Both the position numbers and the translations under genes were made by a program. Below are positions 10,056 to 21,100 of a stretch of DNA of 64,000 nucleotides, one piece after another. The DNA comes from Diplonema papillatum. Taxonomy: Eukaryota; Euglenozoa; Diplonemea; Diplonemida; Diplonemidae. How positions within the stretch are numbered: position 1 is the stretch's first letter; every line of letters starts with the position of its first letter. The stretch spans positions 1 through 64,000 of the forward strand of contig JAPJBO010001141.1 in assembly GCA_030068145.1 (NCBI GenBank). Direction: 5' to 3'. The notes under the pieces are model-generated. The model made no database searches and was not told where the DNA came from. It worked only from the letters and a program-made list of their open reading frames with translations.

Positions 10056-10220
10056 ACCAAATTTTCCCGAAAATTTTTTGGGGCAAAAAAAAAAATCCGA
10101 AAAAAATTGCGAAAATTTTTTGGGCCAAAAAAAAAAGTCCGAAAAAATTCCGAAAATTTTTTGGGCCAAAAAAAAATCCGAAAAAAATTCCGAAAATTTT
10201 TGGGCCAAAAAAAAAAAAGC
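10056..10220 (+). repeat. AAATTTTTTGGGCCAAAAAA minisatellite
   Basis: Four units of roughly 38-42 bp, each with GAAAATTTTTTGGGCC plus an A tract and TCCG. It abuts the ~370-bp satellite. Copies lie at 17576-17940 (same order) and 26883-27040 (inverted). Confidence 0.85.
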
Positions 10221-11608
10221 GAAACCACCCAATCCAACTATGTACACACAAAACAGAGATCTTACGAATCAGCGAAAAAGCGAGCAAAAAAGAGTGTTTA
10301 CAAACCCTGGAGGAAGTCTGAAAAAACAGTCGGCGAAAAACTTGGAAAAAAGACGGGAAAAAGACCTTCAAGTGCTCCAAGGCCAGACGATTGTAGTGTT
10401 GCAAACGAATCGCAAACACGCTGAAGTTGGGACTCCCACACACTGAAATCAAGTGCTCCTAGGCAGACGAACTGTTAGTGTTGCGAACGAATCGCAAAAA
10501 CGCTGAGATCGGGACCCTACACACTGAAATCGACTGAGAACAACCTGAGCGATCTCTCTTGATAAAAGATTCAAGCGCCGAAGGCGCAACCACCGAAGCA
10601 GACTTTGTACACACGAAACAGAGATCTTATGAATCAACGAAAAGCGAGCGAAAAAGAGCGTGGAAAAGTCGGAGACAGTCGGCGAAAAACGTGGGAGAAA
10701 GACGGGAAAATACGACCTTGAAGTGCTCCAAGATCAGACGACTGTATAGTGTTGCAAACGAATCGCAAACACGCTGAAGTTGGGACTCCCACACACTGAA
10801 ATCAAGTGCTCCTAGGCAGACGAACTGTTAGTGTTGTGAACGAATCGCAAACACGCTGAAGTTGGGACTCCCACACACTGAAATCAAGTGCTCCTAGGCA
10901 GACGAACTGTTAGTGTTGCGAACGAATCGCAAACACGATTGGGACCCCACACACTGAAATCGACTGAGAACAACCTGAGCGATCTCTCTTAATAACAGAT
11001 TCAAGCGCCGAAGGCGCAACCACCCAATCCAACTACGTACACACGAGACAGAGATCTTATGAATCAGCGAAAAGCGAGCGAAAACGAGTGTGTAAAACCC
11101 GGGAAAGGTCGGAAAGACAGTCGGCGAAAAACTTGGAAAAAGACGGGAAAATACGACCTTCAAGTGTTCCAAGGCCAGACGACTGTGTAGTGTTGCAAAC
11201 GAATCACGAACACGCTGGGACCCCACACACTGAAATAACGCTTGAAATCGACTGAGAACAACCTGAGCGATCTCTCTCAATAAAAGATTCAAGCGCCGAA
11301 GGCGCAACCACCGAAACCGACTTGGTACACATGAAACAGAGATCTTATGAATCAACGAAAAGCGAGCGAAAAAGAGCGTGTAAAAGTCGGAGACAGTTGG
11401 CGAAAAACGTGGGAGAAAGACGGGAAAATGCGACCTTGAAGTGCTCCAAGATCAGACGACTGTATAGTGTTGCAAACGAATCGCAAATACGCTGAAGTTG
11501 GGACTCCCACACACTGAAATCAAGTGCTCCTAGGCAGACGAACTGTTTGTGTTGTGAACGAATCGCAAACACGCTGAAGTTGGGACTCCCACACACTGAA
11601 ATCAAGTG
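10221..11608 (+). repeat. ~370-bp satellite block 1
   Basis: Units carry ACACACGAAACAGAGATCTT, CGAAAAGCGAGCG, AGTCGGCGAAAAACTTGG, two GTGCTCC(A/T)AGGC half-modules and the GCGCCGAAGGCGC hairpin. It is a longer relative of the ~250-bp unit. The block stops abruptly at 11608 inside a unit, where the retroelement begins. Confidence 0.9.
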
Positions 11609-12021
11609 CCGTCGTTCCCGACTCGTCCCGCTGAATTTAACGTACATTTAATGCTGCATTCGCCCAAACAGTTTCGGTGGTTACGATCCTTAGCTGGCCT
11701 GCTAAATCTGTGGGACAGAGCCGACGGCGAAGACGGGACGGGCTCTGTGACGGGGGCGGCAGGTGCGCAACCGTGGCCGTTAGTCTAACACACGGAGTTC
11801 AGTTGGCGGCGCGCAAGCTTGCGTTTGCTGGCCGATCGTGCCATTCACCTCACGTGTCCATTGGACTGTCCCAATGGCGCTTATCCCAATGGACCTTGGC
11901 GCGGCGCGCGACGGTGGGCTGAGGGGGGGAAGCACAGAACGGGAGCTAGACTCGCCCACTGCCTCTTCCTCTCGCCGCCCGGGACGCGGAAGCGCCGCCG
12001 GAACTTAGTCTGCGGTCGGCC

Positions 12022-14085
12022 TCAGAGCACTTCCGCTATCGCCGCGTCCACTACGCGCTGGTCGACGTACCTCCTTGTCGGCAGGATACCCCGGATTGGG
12101 ACCCCCGCCCAAGCGTGGTGGAGCCTGCTGGGCAGGTCCGCGATGTTGTCCACCCCGGGGACCCTGTCGAACCACACATTGCCCCTGGACCTGGCCAGGC
12201 GCTCCCAGAACAAGTGGACCGGCGCTCTTAGCTCCTTCGCCCTCGTCCTCCCCTGTATGAGGCTGCCCAGGACGACATCGTTGTCCACCCACACCGAGAC
12301 CGCGAAGTCTTCCTCGTCCCCGAACCACAGCCTGAAGGCCACGGTCACAGCCACGAACTCGAGGTGGTGGATCGTCATGCCGGCACCTTGCTGGGGAACC
12401 GGGTGCGCGAAGTACTCTACCGCTGCCACCTCCCCCTCGCTTATCGTGGCGATAACCGCACCCAGGCCGAAGAGACATGCATCCGTGAGGAGCACGTACC
12501 TGGTCCCCTCGCCAGGACGCACCAGTTGCAGCGGTACGGTCTTCCGAAAGCACCGCTCGTCCTCGGCCAGCGTCCTCATCCACCATCGCAGAGCTGCCTC
12601 GAGGTCGCCGCCGAGCCTGAACCCGGCGAAAGTCGTGGCCGCGTTCGACCTCCTGAAGATGGGTTGCAGCGGGACCCGGCCTACCCTGCCGAAGAGCGCC
12701 GACGTCGCAAAGCCAAGCTTTCCCGCCAGGGAGGCCGCCTCGCCCGGCGACAACGAGTCTCGGGCTAGCACACCCTCCAACATGTGCACGAGTCCCCTTC
12801 TCCTGGCCGCCGAGATCGCCACCTCCACCCCCTCGCTTGTGATGGTGAACACGAGGCCGAGGTGTCGAAAACGCTCCCCCTCGGCCGTCTTCTCCTCGTT
12901 GAAAGACGTGAGGAGAATGTCCTGGAGAAGCTCCAATACGTCCGCCAGGGCCCTGTCGTCGCCGGCCGGGCACGGGGCTGCGAAGTCGTCGTAGTATTGG
13001 CATAACGGCAGCCGCAGGCCCCTGCGCACGACCCTCGCCAGGACTTTCGCAAATGCGTTGTAGTGAACCACGGCTGCGGCCTCCCCGAACGACAATCTCC
13101 CCATCCTGAAGAACCTGACTCGGCCTGTCGCTGGTTCCTCCGCCACAACGCACCTGCAGAGCCCGTCGTTCCTGGCATGCAGCTGGCGGTACGCGTCCTT
13201 GTGGTCTAACCCCACGAACTTAAATGCGGAGCTCGGGTCGCGTGCCATCGCCCCGACCGCGACCCTTCTGGCGACCTCCGCGAACACGTCCGCCGAGTCC
13301 AGTTTGACGGGCGTTGACATCCGAACAGCCTTGTTAATCAACGACATCCGCCCGTCGTCGCATGCGCGCTCTTTGACGCGGGGGATCTCCTCGTCGGACT
13401 TCACCTGGCGGACCACAAACCTCCTCAGGTAAACTGCGTTCGCCGGTGGACTCTGGAGCTCGACCATGAAACCCGCCTCCAGCTCCTTCTGGACCGAGCG
13501 CCAAATGGCCTCCTTGTTCGCCGGGGAGTCAGCGCGGATGGCCTGCCTAGACCTCGCCAGTACGTCGGGCTGGCGGCGCAGCAGCTCCTCTTCGGTGATC
13601 TCGGGCTCCCCTGGCGGCCCCGGGGAGTAGATGTCCTCGTACCCCACGACCCCGGACATAGGGCAGCCCGTCCTGAGGTGGCGCAGCAAGGTGTCGGCTC
13701 CCCGGATACCCAGATCCTGTAGCATCTCCTCCAGGAGGTCCACGTGGCACGGACCGGCTTCAGGCGGCGGAAGTTGCGAAGATCTCCTTCTCCAGCGAGC
13801 CAGGAACCCTGCGCGCATGCGCTGGGCCTCTGGAGACGGTGTCGTCGCGCAGTAGTTGATCGCCGCTTCCATCTCCCCGTCGATCTGGGGCATGTCCTTC
13901 TCCTTCGGCATGGCGTCAAAGGCGCACTCGGCGAACTCATACCTTCTCCGCACGTCCTGGAACTGAAGCTTCTCGCCCGGGTCGCCCCCCCCGGGAGCTG
14001 ACGAACCCGGCGCCATGACGCGGCGCCCGGCTTGTTGAAGTGAAGAGTGTGAGACGAGCTGGCGTGGGTGTTGATGCGCGGGCAA
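12022..14085 (-). CDS. Reverse transcriptase-RNase H of the DIRS-type element
   Basis: The frame of 687 codons has a reverse transcriptase core: GLDHKDAYRQLH (about residues 310-321) and the catalytic QYYDDF box (about residues 378-383). An RNase H-like domain follows (VLLTDACLFGLGAVI; IHHLEFVAV; VWVDNDVVLG), ending with GVDNIADLPSR, the usual tail of RNase H in DIRS/Ngaro and related elements. The N-terminal 170 residues are unassigned. The GC-rich codon use differs from the flanking satellite. The family call rests on these motifs by eye; a chromovirus-like or other origin is less likely because no integrase is visible. Confidence 0.7.
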   Translation of the reverse strand: MPAHQHPRQLVSHSSLQQAGRRVMAPGSSAPGGGDPGEKLQFQDVRRRYEFAECAFDAMPKEKDMPQIDGEMEAAINYCATTPSPEAQRMRAGFLARWRRRSSQLPPPEAGPCHVDLLEEMLQDLGIRGADTLLRHLRTGCPMSGVVGYEDIYSPGPPGEPEITEEELLRRQPDVLARSRQAIRADSPANKEAIWRSVQKELEAGFMVELQSPPANAVYLRRFVVRQVKSDEEIPRVKERACDDGRMSLINKAVRMSTPVKLDSADVFAEVARRVAVGAMARDPSSAFKFVGLDHKDAYRQLHARNDGLCRCVVAEEPATGRVRFFRMGRLSFGEAAAVVHYNAFAKVLARVVRRGLRLPLCQYYDDFAAPCPAGDDRALADVLELLQDILLTSFNEEKTAEGERFRHLGLVFTITSEGVEVAISAARRRGLVHMLEGVLARDSLSPGEAASLAGKLGFATSALFGRVGRVPLQPIFRRSNAATTFAGFRLGGDLEAALRWWMRTLAEDERCFRKTVPLQLVRPGEGTRYVLLTDACLFGLGAVIATISEGEVAAVEYFAHPVPQQGAGMTIHHLEFVAVTVAFRLWFGDEEDFAVSVWVDNDVVLGSLIQGRTRAKELRAPVHLFWERLARSRGNVWFDRVPGVDNIADLPSRLHHAWAGVPIRGILPTRRYVDQRVVDAAIAEVL

Positions 14086-14342
14086 GGGCCCGCGCTGATG
14101 GGATGATATAGAAAGTAAAAATGGCGGAGAGGAAGGAGAGGCGCCACCACGAAGTCAGTCGTTGGGTTTGGCCTTCTTTGCGCGCCCCCCTTCGTCGCCT
14201 CGTTCGCGGCGCCCGGTTCGGTTCCTCAGTTGTGCCTGCTCCTGCGGAGAGAGAGCGGGGGCGAGGGGGGCGGACCGGGCAGAGACCTCGCCGCGTTCCC
14301 GCCTGCCCGGCCAGGCATCTTGTTAAGAACCATCCATCCATC

Positions 14343-14380
14343 CATCAGCCGGCTGACCCCCCCCCCCCCCCCCCCCCCGT
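14343..14380. repeat. Poly-C tract between the retroelement frames
   Basis: A run of about 24 C lies at 14355-14378, and a G run at 14587-14600. With the AT-rich segment between them, they form the spacer separating the two frames. Confidence 0.7.
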
Positions 14381-14411
14381 CAGGCTATTTTCACTGTGGA
14401 GGGGGGAGACG

Positions 14412-15728
14412 CTACCTGTCACCTCTACGGTGGGCGGTCAGAAAAAAAAAATTTTTTTTTTTTGCCCCAAATACCCCAAATACCACACTTTGGAAAATTT
14501 TTGTGGGCCCACTTTTGGCAGGGAATTTTGACCATTTCACCTTAGAGAATTTGACCACCCAGCCTCCAAGGCAACTGCACTGTAGAGGGGGGGGGGGGGT
14601 CTGGTTTATCCGGCCATCCGGCCAAAGTGGCTGATCCTTAACAAGAGCGCTGTGCCCGGCCCCCCCCGCACCAGACGTCGCCCTCGCGCCGATCCCCCTC
14701 CAGAACAGCTCGTTAAGGATCCCGGGGTACGCCTCCAGCAGCTTCTTCTCGGCCGCCTGGTGCAGCTCCGCTCCTTCCTCGGCCTTCGGCTCCTCGGCGA
14801 ATAGCTTCCGAAGTCTCTCGTCGTACTCGGCCGCCATACCCTCGCCGTACATGGCCGCTATGCCCGCCACCACCGCCGGGTACCCCAGGACTACCGGCCA
14901 CGGCCGGCTCCCGAAGCACCCCGCGAGGCTGGCAACGACCACGAAGCGCTGCAGGGTGAGCACCCTCTGAACGGCGTCGAGGCCGCCGTCGACCTTCCAG
15001 TCGGGCGTCCTGGGTGTGTACGGGGGCCTGCTCACGTCGACGTAGGGCAAGGCGAGCTCCGGGTTCGCCTCGACCACTGCCTGGTAGGCATTGAGAGTGG
15101 CGCGCGGCGGGACCAGCACTTCTGGGAGACTGGCCAGGCCGAACCGGAGCATCCGCTCCCTCACCGCCAGCTCCTCCCGGGCCTCGCCCGGCTTCCTCGC
15201 CCGCCTCTTGTCCTCCTCCTTGGCTGCCTCCTTCTTCTCCCGGTCGGCATGGCACGCGCCCCACTTCTTGGCCGCCGTCCGGAAGCGGACCGGGACCGCC
15301 GTCGGCATCCCCTCCCTGCCCTCGATCACCACCAGCTCCAGCAGGGAGCGGTGGCCAGACACACGAAACTTCTCGACCACCGCGAGGAACCCTTCGGGGG
15401 CTTCTTCGTACATGCCGGCGGCCCACGCCTCGTACACGACGACGTGGAGGATGTTGAGCCTCTCCGCCAGCTCCCCTTCGCTGACGCCCGCCCACTTCCT
15501 GGCCGCACTCCTTTTGACCCCTTCATACTGGATGTCCACGTCCTCCCGGCGGAACCACGAGCACGACTCGAGCTCCTCGAAGGCGGGGCCAGGACCCGGA
15601 CCGCGGCGCGCAACTTCCCTCCCCACCCAGTACGGCGCAAGATTGAACTCCATGATGTTCCCCTTTCGTTCCTGGTAGAGGTTGGGGTCGGCCGCTTCAC
15701 GGCCTGTTTCCGTGCCCCGCTCGGACAC
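14412..15728 (-). CDS. Gag-like frame of the DIRS-type element
   Basis: This is the first frame of the element. Its product is rich in Ala, Glu and Arg, with a charged stretch (REKKEAAKEEDKRR) and a C-terminal helical part (KLFAEEPKAEEGAELHQ). The last hundred or so codons run through low-complexity DNA and are doubtful. No conserved domain is recognised; the gag role is inferred from its position upstream of the RT frame on the same strand. Confidence 0.4.
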   Translation of the reverse strand: MSERGTETGREAADPNLYQERKGNIMEFNLAPYWVGREVARRGPGPGPAFEELESCSWFRREDVDIQYEGVKRSAARKWAGVSEGELAERLNILHVVVYEAWAAGMYEEAPEGFLAVVEKFRVSGHRSLLELVVIEGREGMPTAVPVRFRTAAKKWGACHADREKKEAAKEEDKRRARKPGEAREELAVRERMLRFGLASLPEVLVPPRATLNAYQAVVEANPELALPYVDVSRPPYTPRTPDWKVDGGLDAVQRVLTLQRFVVVASLAGCFGSRPWPVVLGYPAVVAGIAAMYGEGMAAEYDERLRKLFAEEPKAEEGAELHQAAEKKLLEAYPGILNELFWRGIGARATSGAGGAGHSALVKDQPLWPDGRINQTPPPPLQCSCLGGWVVKFSKVKWSKFPAKSGPTKIFQSVVFGVFGAKKKNFFFLTAHRRGDR

Positions 15729-16204
15729 CTGGCCCTTACGCTAGTCGCCCGGCACACGCCGGCCGGGCCGGCGGTCCACGGTTCCTGGCAGTCTGCACGG
15801 TCGCCGGGCCGGCAGGCTACCGTTCCGGCGACTCCTCAGCGTGGGCGGCCCCGTGCCGCCGCCGGCAGTGCGCCGCCCTGCCGATGCCCCCTGGAGGCCC
15901 GCTGGCGCTCTTGTGAATCTCCGCCTCGTGACCTGCGTTTGTTCATTTCTGCCGCCTCATAAAGGAAAGGAGGGGGGAAGATGGGGGGCTGTTGCGCGTC
16001 CTGCAGAACGAGAAAGCCCTTACCTCCGCCCGCTCCGGGAGAAGAAAACGCAGAAAGGCTATCGACCCCGGGGACCACGTGACCGACCGCGATCGAGACG
16101 GCCGTCGACCTCCGACGCCAGACCGCGACAACGGGGCCGGAGATATCACTGTCTGTGTGTGTGTGTGTGTGTGTCGGATGCTACCAGGCGACGAGTAGCC
16201 CTGA

Positions 16205-17425
16205 GGCCCCACGACCGATAGCAGGCCACATCACGATCTACCGGGAGCCGGGTTGCGACAACCAGTGCCCGGTTGTCGCAATCTATGAGTCAGATCACTG
16301 TTAGCAGGTTAACACCACCATCTATCAGAAGGCCGGTTTGTTACAACGGGCCTGATAGCAGGTTACACCACAATCTATGGAAGTCAGACTACTGATAGCA
16401 GGTTAACACCACAATCTATCAGCAGCCGGTTTGTGACAACCGGGCAAGTGGAGACCACTAACCGGGATGTCACGACACCGATAGCAGGTTAACACCACAA
16501 TCTATCAGATGGGCCGGTTTGTTACAACGGGCCTGATAGCAGGTTACACCACAATCTATGGAGTCAGACTACTGATAGCAGGTTAACACCACAATCCATC
16601 AGAAGCCGGTTTGTGACAACGGGCAAGTGGAGACCACTAACCCGGAGGTCACGACAACCGATAGCAGGTTAACACCACAATCTATCAGAAATGAGAAATG
16701 CCGGTTTGTTACAACGGGCCTGATAGCAGGTTACACCACAATCTACGGAAGTCAGACTACTGATGGCAGGTTAACACCACAATCCATCAGAAGCCGGTTT
16801 GTGACAACGGGCAAGTGGAGACCACTAGCCCGGAGGTCACGACAACCGATAGCAGGTTAACACCACAATCTATCAGAAATGCCGGTTTGTTACAACGGGC
16901 CTGATAGCAGGTTACACCACCATCTACGGAAGTCAGACTACTGATAGCAGGTTAACACCACAATCTATCAGAAGCCGGTTTGTGACAACCGGGCAAGTGG
17001 AGACCACTAACCCGGAGGTCACGACACCGATAGCAGGTTAACACCACAATCCATCAGAAGCCGGTTTGTGACAACCGGGCAAGTGGAGACCACTAACCCG
17101 GAGGTCACGACACCGATAGCAGGTTAACACCACAATCTATCAGAAAGGCCGGTTTGTTACAACGGGCCTGATAGCAGGTTACACCACAATCTATGGGAGT
17201 CAGACTACTGATAGCAGGTTAACACCACAATCTATCAGAAGCCGGTTTGTGGCGACCAGGCGAGTGGAGACCACTAACCCGGAGGTCACGACAACCGATA
17301 GCAGGTTAACACCACAATCTATCAGAAAGGCCGGTTTGTTACAACGGGCCTGATAGCAGGTTACACCACAATCTATGGAAGTCAGACACTAATAGCAGGT
17401 TACCACCACAATCTATCAGATGTCA
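16205..17425. repeat. Higher-order repeat with GATAGCAGGTTAACACC core
   Basis: A ~29-bp core (GATAGCAGGTTAACACC, then ACAATCTATCAG, its ends complementary) alternates with three spacer types containing GCCGGTTTGTGACAACCGGG, GGCCGGTTTGTTACAACGGG or GGAAGTCAGACTAC. The GTGGAGACCACTA marker recurs mostly about every 180 bp. Spacers are themselves repeated, so it is not a CRISPR-like array. It lies between the retroelement and the next minisatellite; it may be a satellite or an element end. Confidence 0.8.
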
Positions 17426-17575
17426 GAGAGGGAAAAGCTTCTTCGACTACCAGTTAGTAGTCGTCGCCAGTTCCGGAAAGCGACAGAGCCCGAAACCCAC
17501 GAACAAGAAATATTGTGTCCTGTTTGGTAGATTTCGTTCTCTGCCGGGGCTTGCTCGAAATTAGCTGGCATTAAA
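17426..17575. other. Short unique linker
   Basis: I see no gene or repeat here. It lies between the higher-order repeat and the A-tract minisatellite. Confidence 0.4.
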
Positions 17576-17940
17576 CTTCCAAAAAATTCCGAAAATTTTT
17601 TGGGCCAAAAAAAAAAAAACCGAAAAATTTCCGAAAATTTTTTGGGCCAAAAAAAAAAAAAATCCGAAAAATTTCCGAAATTTTTTTGGGCCAAAAAAAA
17701 AAAAATCCGAAAATTTTCCGAAAATTTTTTGGGCCAAAAAAAAAAATCCGAAAATTTTTTGGGCCAAAAAAAAAATCCAAAAATTTTCCGAAAAATTTTT
17801 GGGCCAAAAAAAAAAATCCGAAAAATTTCCGAAATTTTTTTGGGCCAAAAAAAAAATCCGAAAATTTTCCGAAATTTTTTTGGGCCAAAAAAAAAATCCG
17901 AAAATTTTCCGAAAATTTTTTGGGCCAAAAAAAAAATCCG
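17576..17940 (+). repeat. AAATTTTTTGGGCCAAAAAA minisatellite, long copy
   Basis: About nine units of the 38-42 bp repeat seen at 10056-10220, ending at the same satellite boundary (ACCACCCAATCCAACTATG). The FFGPKNF-type frames on the minus strand are repeat artefacts. Confidence 0.9.
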
Positions 17941-20000
17941 AAACCACCCAATCCAACTATGTACACACGAAACAGAGATCTTACGAATCAGCGAAAAAGC
18001 GAGCAAAAAAGAGTGTTTACAAACCCTGGAGGAAGTCTGAAAAAACAGTCGGCGAAAAACTTGGAAAAAAGACGGGAAAAAGACCTTCAAGTGCTCCAAG
18101 GCCAGACGATTGTAGTGTCGCAAACGAATCGCAAACACGCTGAAGTTGGGACTCCCACACACTGAAATCAAGTGCTCCTAGGCAGACGAACTGTTAGTGT
18201 TGCGAACGAATCGCAAACACGCTGAGATTGGGACCCCACACACTGAAATCGACTGAGAACAACCTGAGCGATCTCTCTTAATAACAGATTCAAGCGCCGA
18301 AGGCGCAACCACCCAATCCAACTACGTACACACGAGACAGAGATCTTATGAATCAGCGAAAAGCGAGCGAAAACGAGTGTGTAAAACCCGGGAAAGGTCG
18401 GAAAGACAGTCGGCGAAAAACTTGGAAAAAGACGGGAAAATACGACCTTCAAGTGTTCCAAGGCCAGACGACTGTTTAGTGTTGCAAACGAATCACGAAC
18501 ACGCTGGGACCCCACACACTGAAATAACGCTTGAAATCGACTGAGAACAACCTGAGCGATCTCTCTCAATAAAAGATTCAAGCGCCGAAGGCGCAACCAC
18601 CGAAAACGACTTGGTACACATGAAACAGAGATCTTATGAATCAACGAAAAGCGAGCGAAAAAGAGCGTGTAAAACCCGGGAAAAGTCGGAAAGACAGTCG
18701 GCGAAAAACTTGGAAAAAAGACGGGAAAATACGACCTTCAAGTGCTCCAAGACCAGACGACTGTATAGTGTTGCAAACGAATCGCAAGCACACTGAAGTT
18801 GGGTCTCCCACACACTGAAGTCCAGTGCTCCTAGGCAGACGAACTGTTAGTGTTGCGAACGAATCGCAAACACGCTGAGATCGGGACCCCACACACTGAA
18901 ATCGACTGAGAACAACCTGAGCGATCTCTCTTGATAAAAGATTCAAGCGCCGAAGGCGCAACCACCCAATCCGACTTTGTACACACGAAACAGAGATCTT
19001 ATGAATCAACGAAAAGCGAGCGAAAAAGAGCGTGTAAACCCCGGGAAAGGTCGGAAAGACAGTCGGCGAAAAACTTGGAAAAAGACGGGAAAATACGACC
19101 TTCAAGTGCTCCAAGACCAGACGACTGTATAGTGTTGCAAACGAATCGCAAGCACACTGAAGTTGGGACCCCAACACACTGAAATCAAGTGCTCGTCTTT
19201 TTTCCAAGTTTTTCGCCGACTGTCTTTCCGACTTTTCCCGGGTTTTACACGCTCTTTTTCGCTCGCTTTTCGTTGATTCGTAAGATCTCTGTTTCGTGTG
19301 TACATAGTTGGATTGGGTGGTTGCGCCTTCGGCGCTTGAATCTTTTATCAAGAGAGATCGCTCAGGTTGTTCTCAGTCGATTTCAGTGTGTGGGGTCCCG
19401 ATCTCAGCGTGCTTGCGATTCGTTCGCAACACTAACAGTTCGTCTGCCTAGGGAAAATACGACCTTCAAGTGCAAGACCAGACGACTGTATAGTGTTGCA
19501 AACGAATCGCAAACATGCTGAAGTTGGGTCTCCCACACACTGAAGTCCAGTGCTCCTAGGCAGACGAACTGTTAGTGTTGCGAACGAATCGCAAACACGC
19601 TGAGATCGGGACCCCACACACTGAAATCGACTGAGAACAACCTGAGCGATCTCTCTTAATAAAAGATTCAAGCACCGAAGGCGCAACCACCCAATCCAAT
19701 TTTGTACACACGAAACAGAGATCTTATGAATCAACGAAAAGCGAGCAAAAAGTAGCAAACCGGAACAAGTCGGAAACCCCGTCGGGGGAAAGCACGAGAT
19801 GCAGGTGCTCCAAGGCCAGACGACTGTATAGTGTTGCAAACGAATCGCAAACACGCTGAAGTTGGGACTCCCACACACTGAAATCAAGTGCTCCTAGGCA
19901 GACGAACTGTTAGTGTTGCGAACGAATCGCAAACACACTGAGATCGGGACCCCACACACTGAAATCGACTGAGAACAACCTGAGCGATCTCTCTTAATAA
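17941..20000 (+). repeat. ~370-bp satellite block 2 with an inverted unit
   Basis: Plus-oriented units run to 19193. From 19194 to about 19450 the sequence is inverted (TTTTTCCAAGTTTTTCGCCG ... CGTCTGCCTAGG), then plus orientation resumes to about 20000. The sharp junctions suggest a recombination-driven inversion. Confidence 0.88.
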
Positions 20001-20330
20001 AATAAAGCCGCCGATCAACACGAAACCACCCAGAAGAAAAGCCAGGCACCGGGATCTTCCTGACGAGCACGCAACCCGGTGAACTTAATCAAGAGTCGAA
20101 GATTAGCGTCGAAACTTCCTGGCTTTTCACGCCGCAGCAGAACGACCACACCCTACCCAAACCCAAGCACCCTCTAAACGCGTTAGGGGACTTCACAAGG
20201 TTTCACAACGGAGTGACACAACACCCGAAACGAGTCGCACTCTTTTACTTTTCTCAACCCCCCGCCATACCCAAGCCTCTACGGTCAACCGGAGACTTTA
20301 AAATACCGACCTTCTAATCCACAAATAACG
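20001..20330 (+). repeat. Dispersed repeat with CCGGAGAC tail
   Basis: About 20155-20250 (CCAAGCACCCTCTAAACG ... AAGGTTTCACAACGGAGTGA) matches units of the 60825-61170 array. The tail GGTCAACCGGAGACTTTAAA to AATAACGCTAAAA recurs at 32050-32107, 61203-61250 and 63838-63890. No coding frame was recognised. Confidence 0.65.
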
Positions 20331-20690
20331 CTAAAATATTTAAGCGCCGAAGGCGCAACCACCCAATCCAACTTTGTACACACGAAACAGAGATCTTATG
20401 AATCAACGAAAAGTGAGCAAAAAGTAGCCTGTAAAACCAGAACAAGTCGGAAACCCCGTCGGGGGAAAGTACGACCTTCAAGTGCTCCAAGGCCAGACGA
20501 CTGTATAGTGTTGCAAACGAATCGCAAACACGCTGAAGTTGGGACTCCCACACACTGAAATCAAGTGCTCCTAGGCAGACGAACTGTTAGTGTTGCGTAC
20601 GAATCGCAAACACGCTGAGATTGGGACCCACACACTGAAAGCGACTGGGAACAACCTGAGCGATCTCTCTTAACACGACAACAGGGAATC
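20331..20690 (+). repeat. ~370-bp satellite, single unit
   Basis: One unit starting at the GCGCCGAAGGCGC hairpin and ending at GATCTCTCTTAA. It begins right after the tail of the dispersed repeat. Confidence 0.85.
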
Positions 20691-20877
20691 AGCGGGAAAG
20701 TGCACGAAAAGATGCTACGGCATACCACTGATCAGCCAACAAGAACTAAGGCCGGCACGGTTCCGAGGCTGTTTCAATGTCCTGTATGGTGCTTGCATAT
20801 TGTATCAGCGAAAAGTGCACTTCAAAAAGTACCTGAACCTTCCACAGATCGGCAATGACTCCCATACCGCTTCGGTG

Positions 20878-20985
20878 TAATGCCCTTATATCCCACTCAA
20901 AACAAATTTGTGCCCTTATATCCCACTTCAAACAAATTTTGTGCCCTTATATCCCAAACTGGGATATAAGGGCACAAATTTGTTT
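20878..20985. repeat. TGCCCTTATATCCCAC minisatellite with inversion
   Basis: Three plus units of GTGCCCTTATATCCCACTTC plus AAACAAATTTT, then one inverted unit, meeting at the palindrome TATCCCAAACTGGGATA. A second copy of this arrangement lies at 22815-22985. Confidence 0.85.
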
Positions 20986-21020
20986 TGACAAATTTGAATC
21001 GAGGAAAATGCTGGAAAACT

Positions 21021-21100
21021 TGCCGAGGAGGGGCTTGAACCTCCGACCACTCACCTTGAAACCCAAGGGTGGTTGGCTCGACCATCCGGATACCTACGGC
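21021..21100 (-). tRNA. tRNA-like sequence, probably a pseudogene or SINE head
   Basis: On the minus strand the ends can pair (GCCGUAGG with CCUCGGC, one bulge), and a perfect B box (GGTTCAAGCCC) and a loose A box (TATCCGGATGG) are present. The anticodon arm is irregular: the best loop lacks the expected U33. The T arm has a mismatch. No isotype can be assigned. It could be a decayed class II tRNA or the head of a tRNA-derived short element. Confidence 0.3.

Larger units (their letters stand above)
11609..16200 (-). mobile_element. DIRS-type retroelement fossil
   Basis: This GC-rich minus-strand element is set into AT-rich satellite DNA. Its parts in transcript order are a gag-like frame (about 15728-14640), a GC-rich spacer with a poly-C tract, and a reverse transcriptase-RNase H frame (14085-12022). 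I did not find the tyrosine recombinase or methyltransferase domains that DIRS relatives often carry, nor clear terminal repeats, so the copy looks incomplete. The left edge is the satellite break at 11608; the right edge is less certain and may include part of the 16.2-17.4 kb repeat. The long open frames suggest a fairly young insertion. Confidence 0.6.

Noticed and set aside
10449-11647. 150-codon frames within the ~370-bp satellite
   Set aside because: The same frames recur in each unit and change at unit borders; no codon bias or domain.
12005-13153. Long overlapping frames on both strands of the RT region
   Set aside because: These are shadows of the RT-RNase H frame in GC-rich DNA; only the 14085-12022 frame carries RT and RNase H motifs.
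16205-17425. CRISPR array
   Set aside because: Spacers are repeated and not unique, there are no cas genes, and the context is eukaryotic; it is a higher-order repeat.
17571-17966. FFGPKNFRK repeat proteins on the minus strand
   Set aside because: They are translations of the A/T minisatellite and show no start or domain.
21021-21100. Functional tRNA gene
   Set aside because: The anticodon loop lacks U33 and the T arm has a mismatch, so it is kept only as a tRNA-like sequence.
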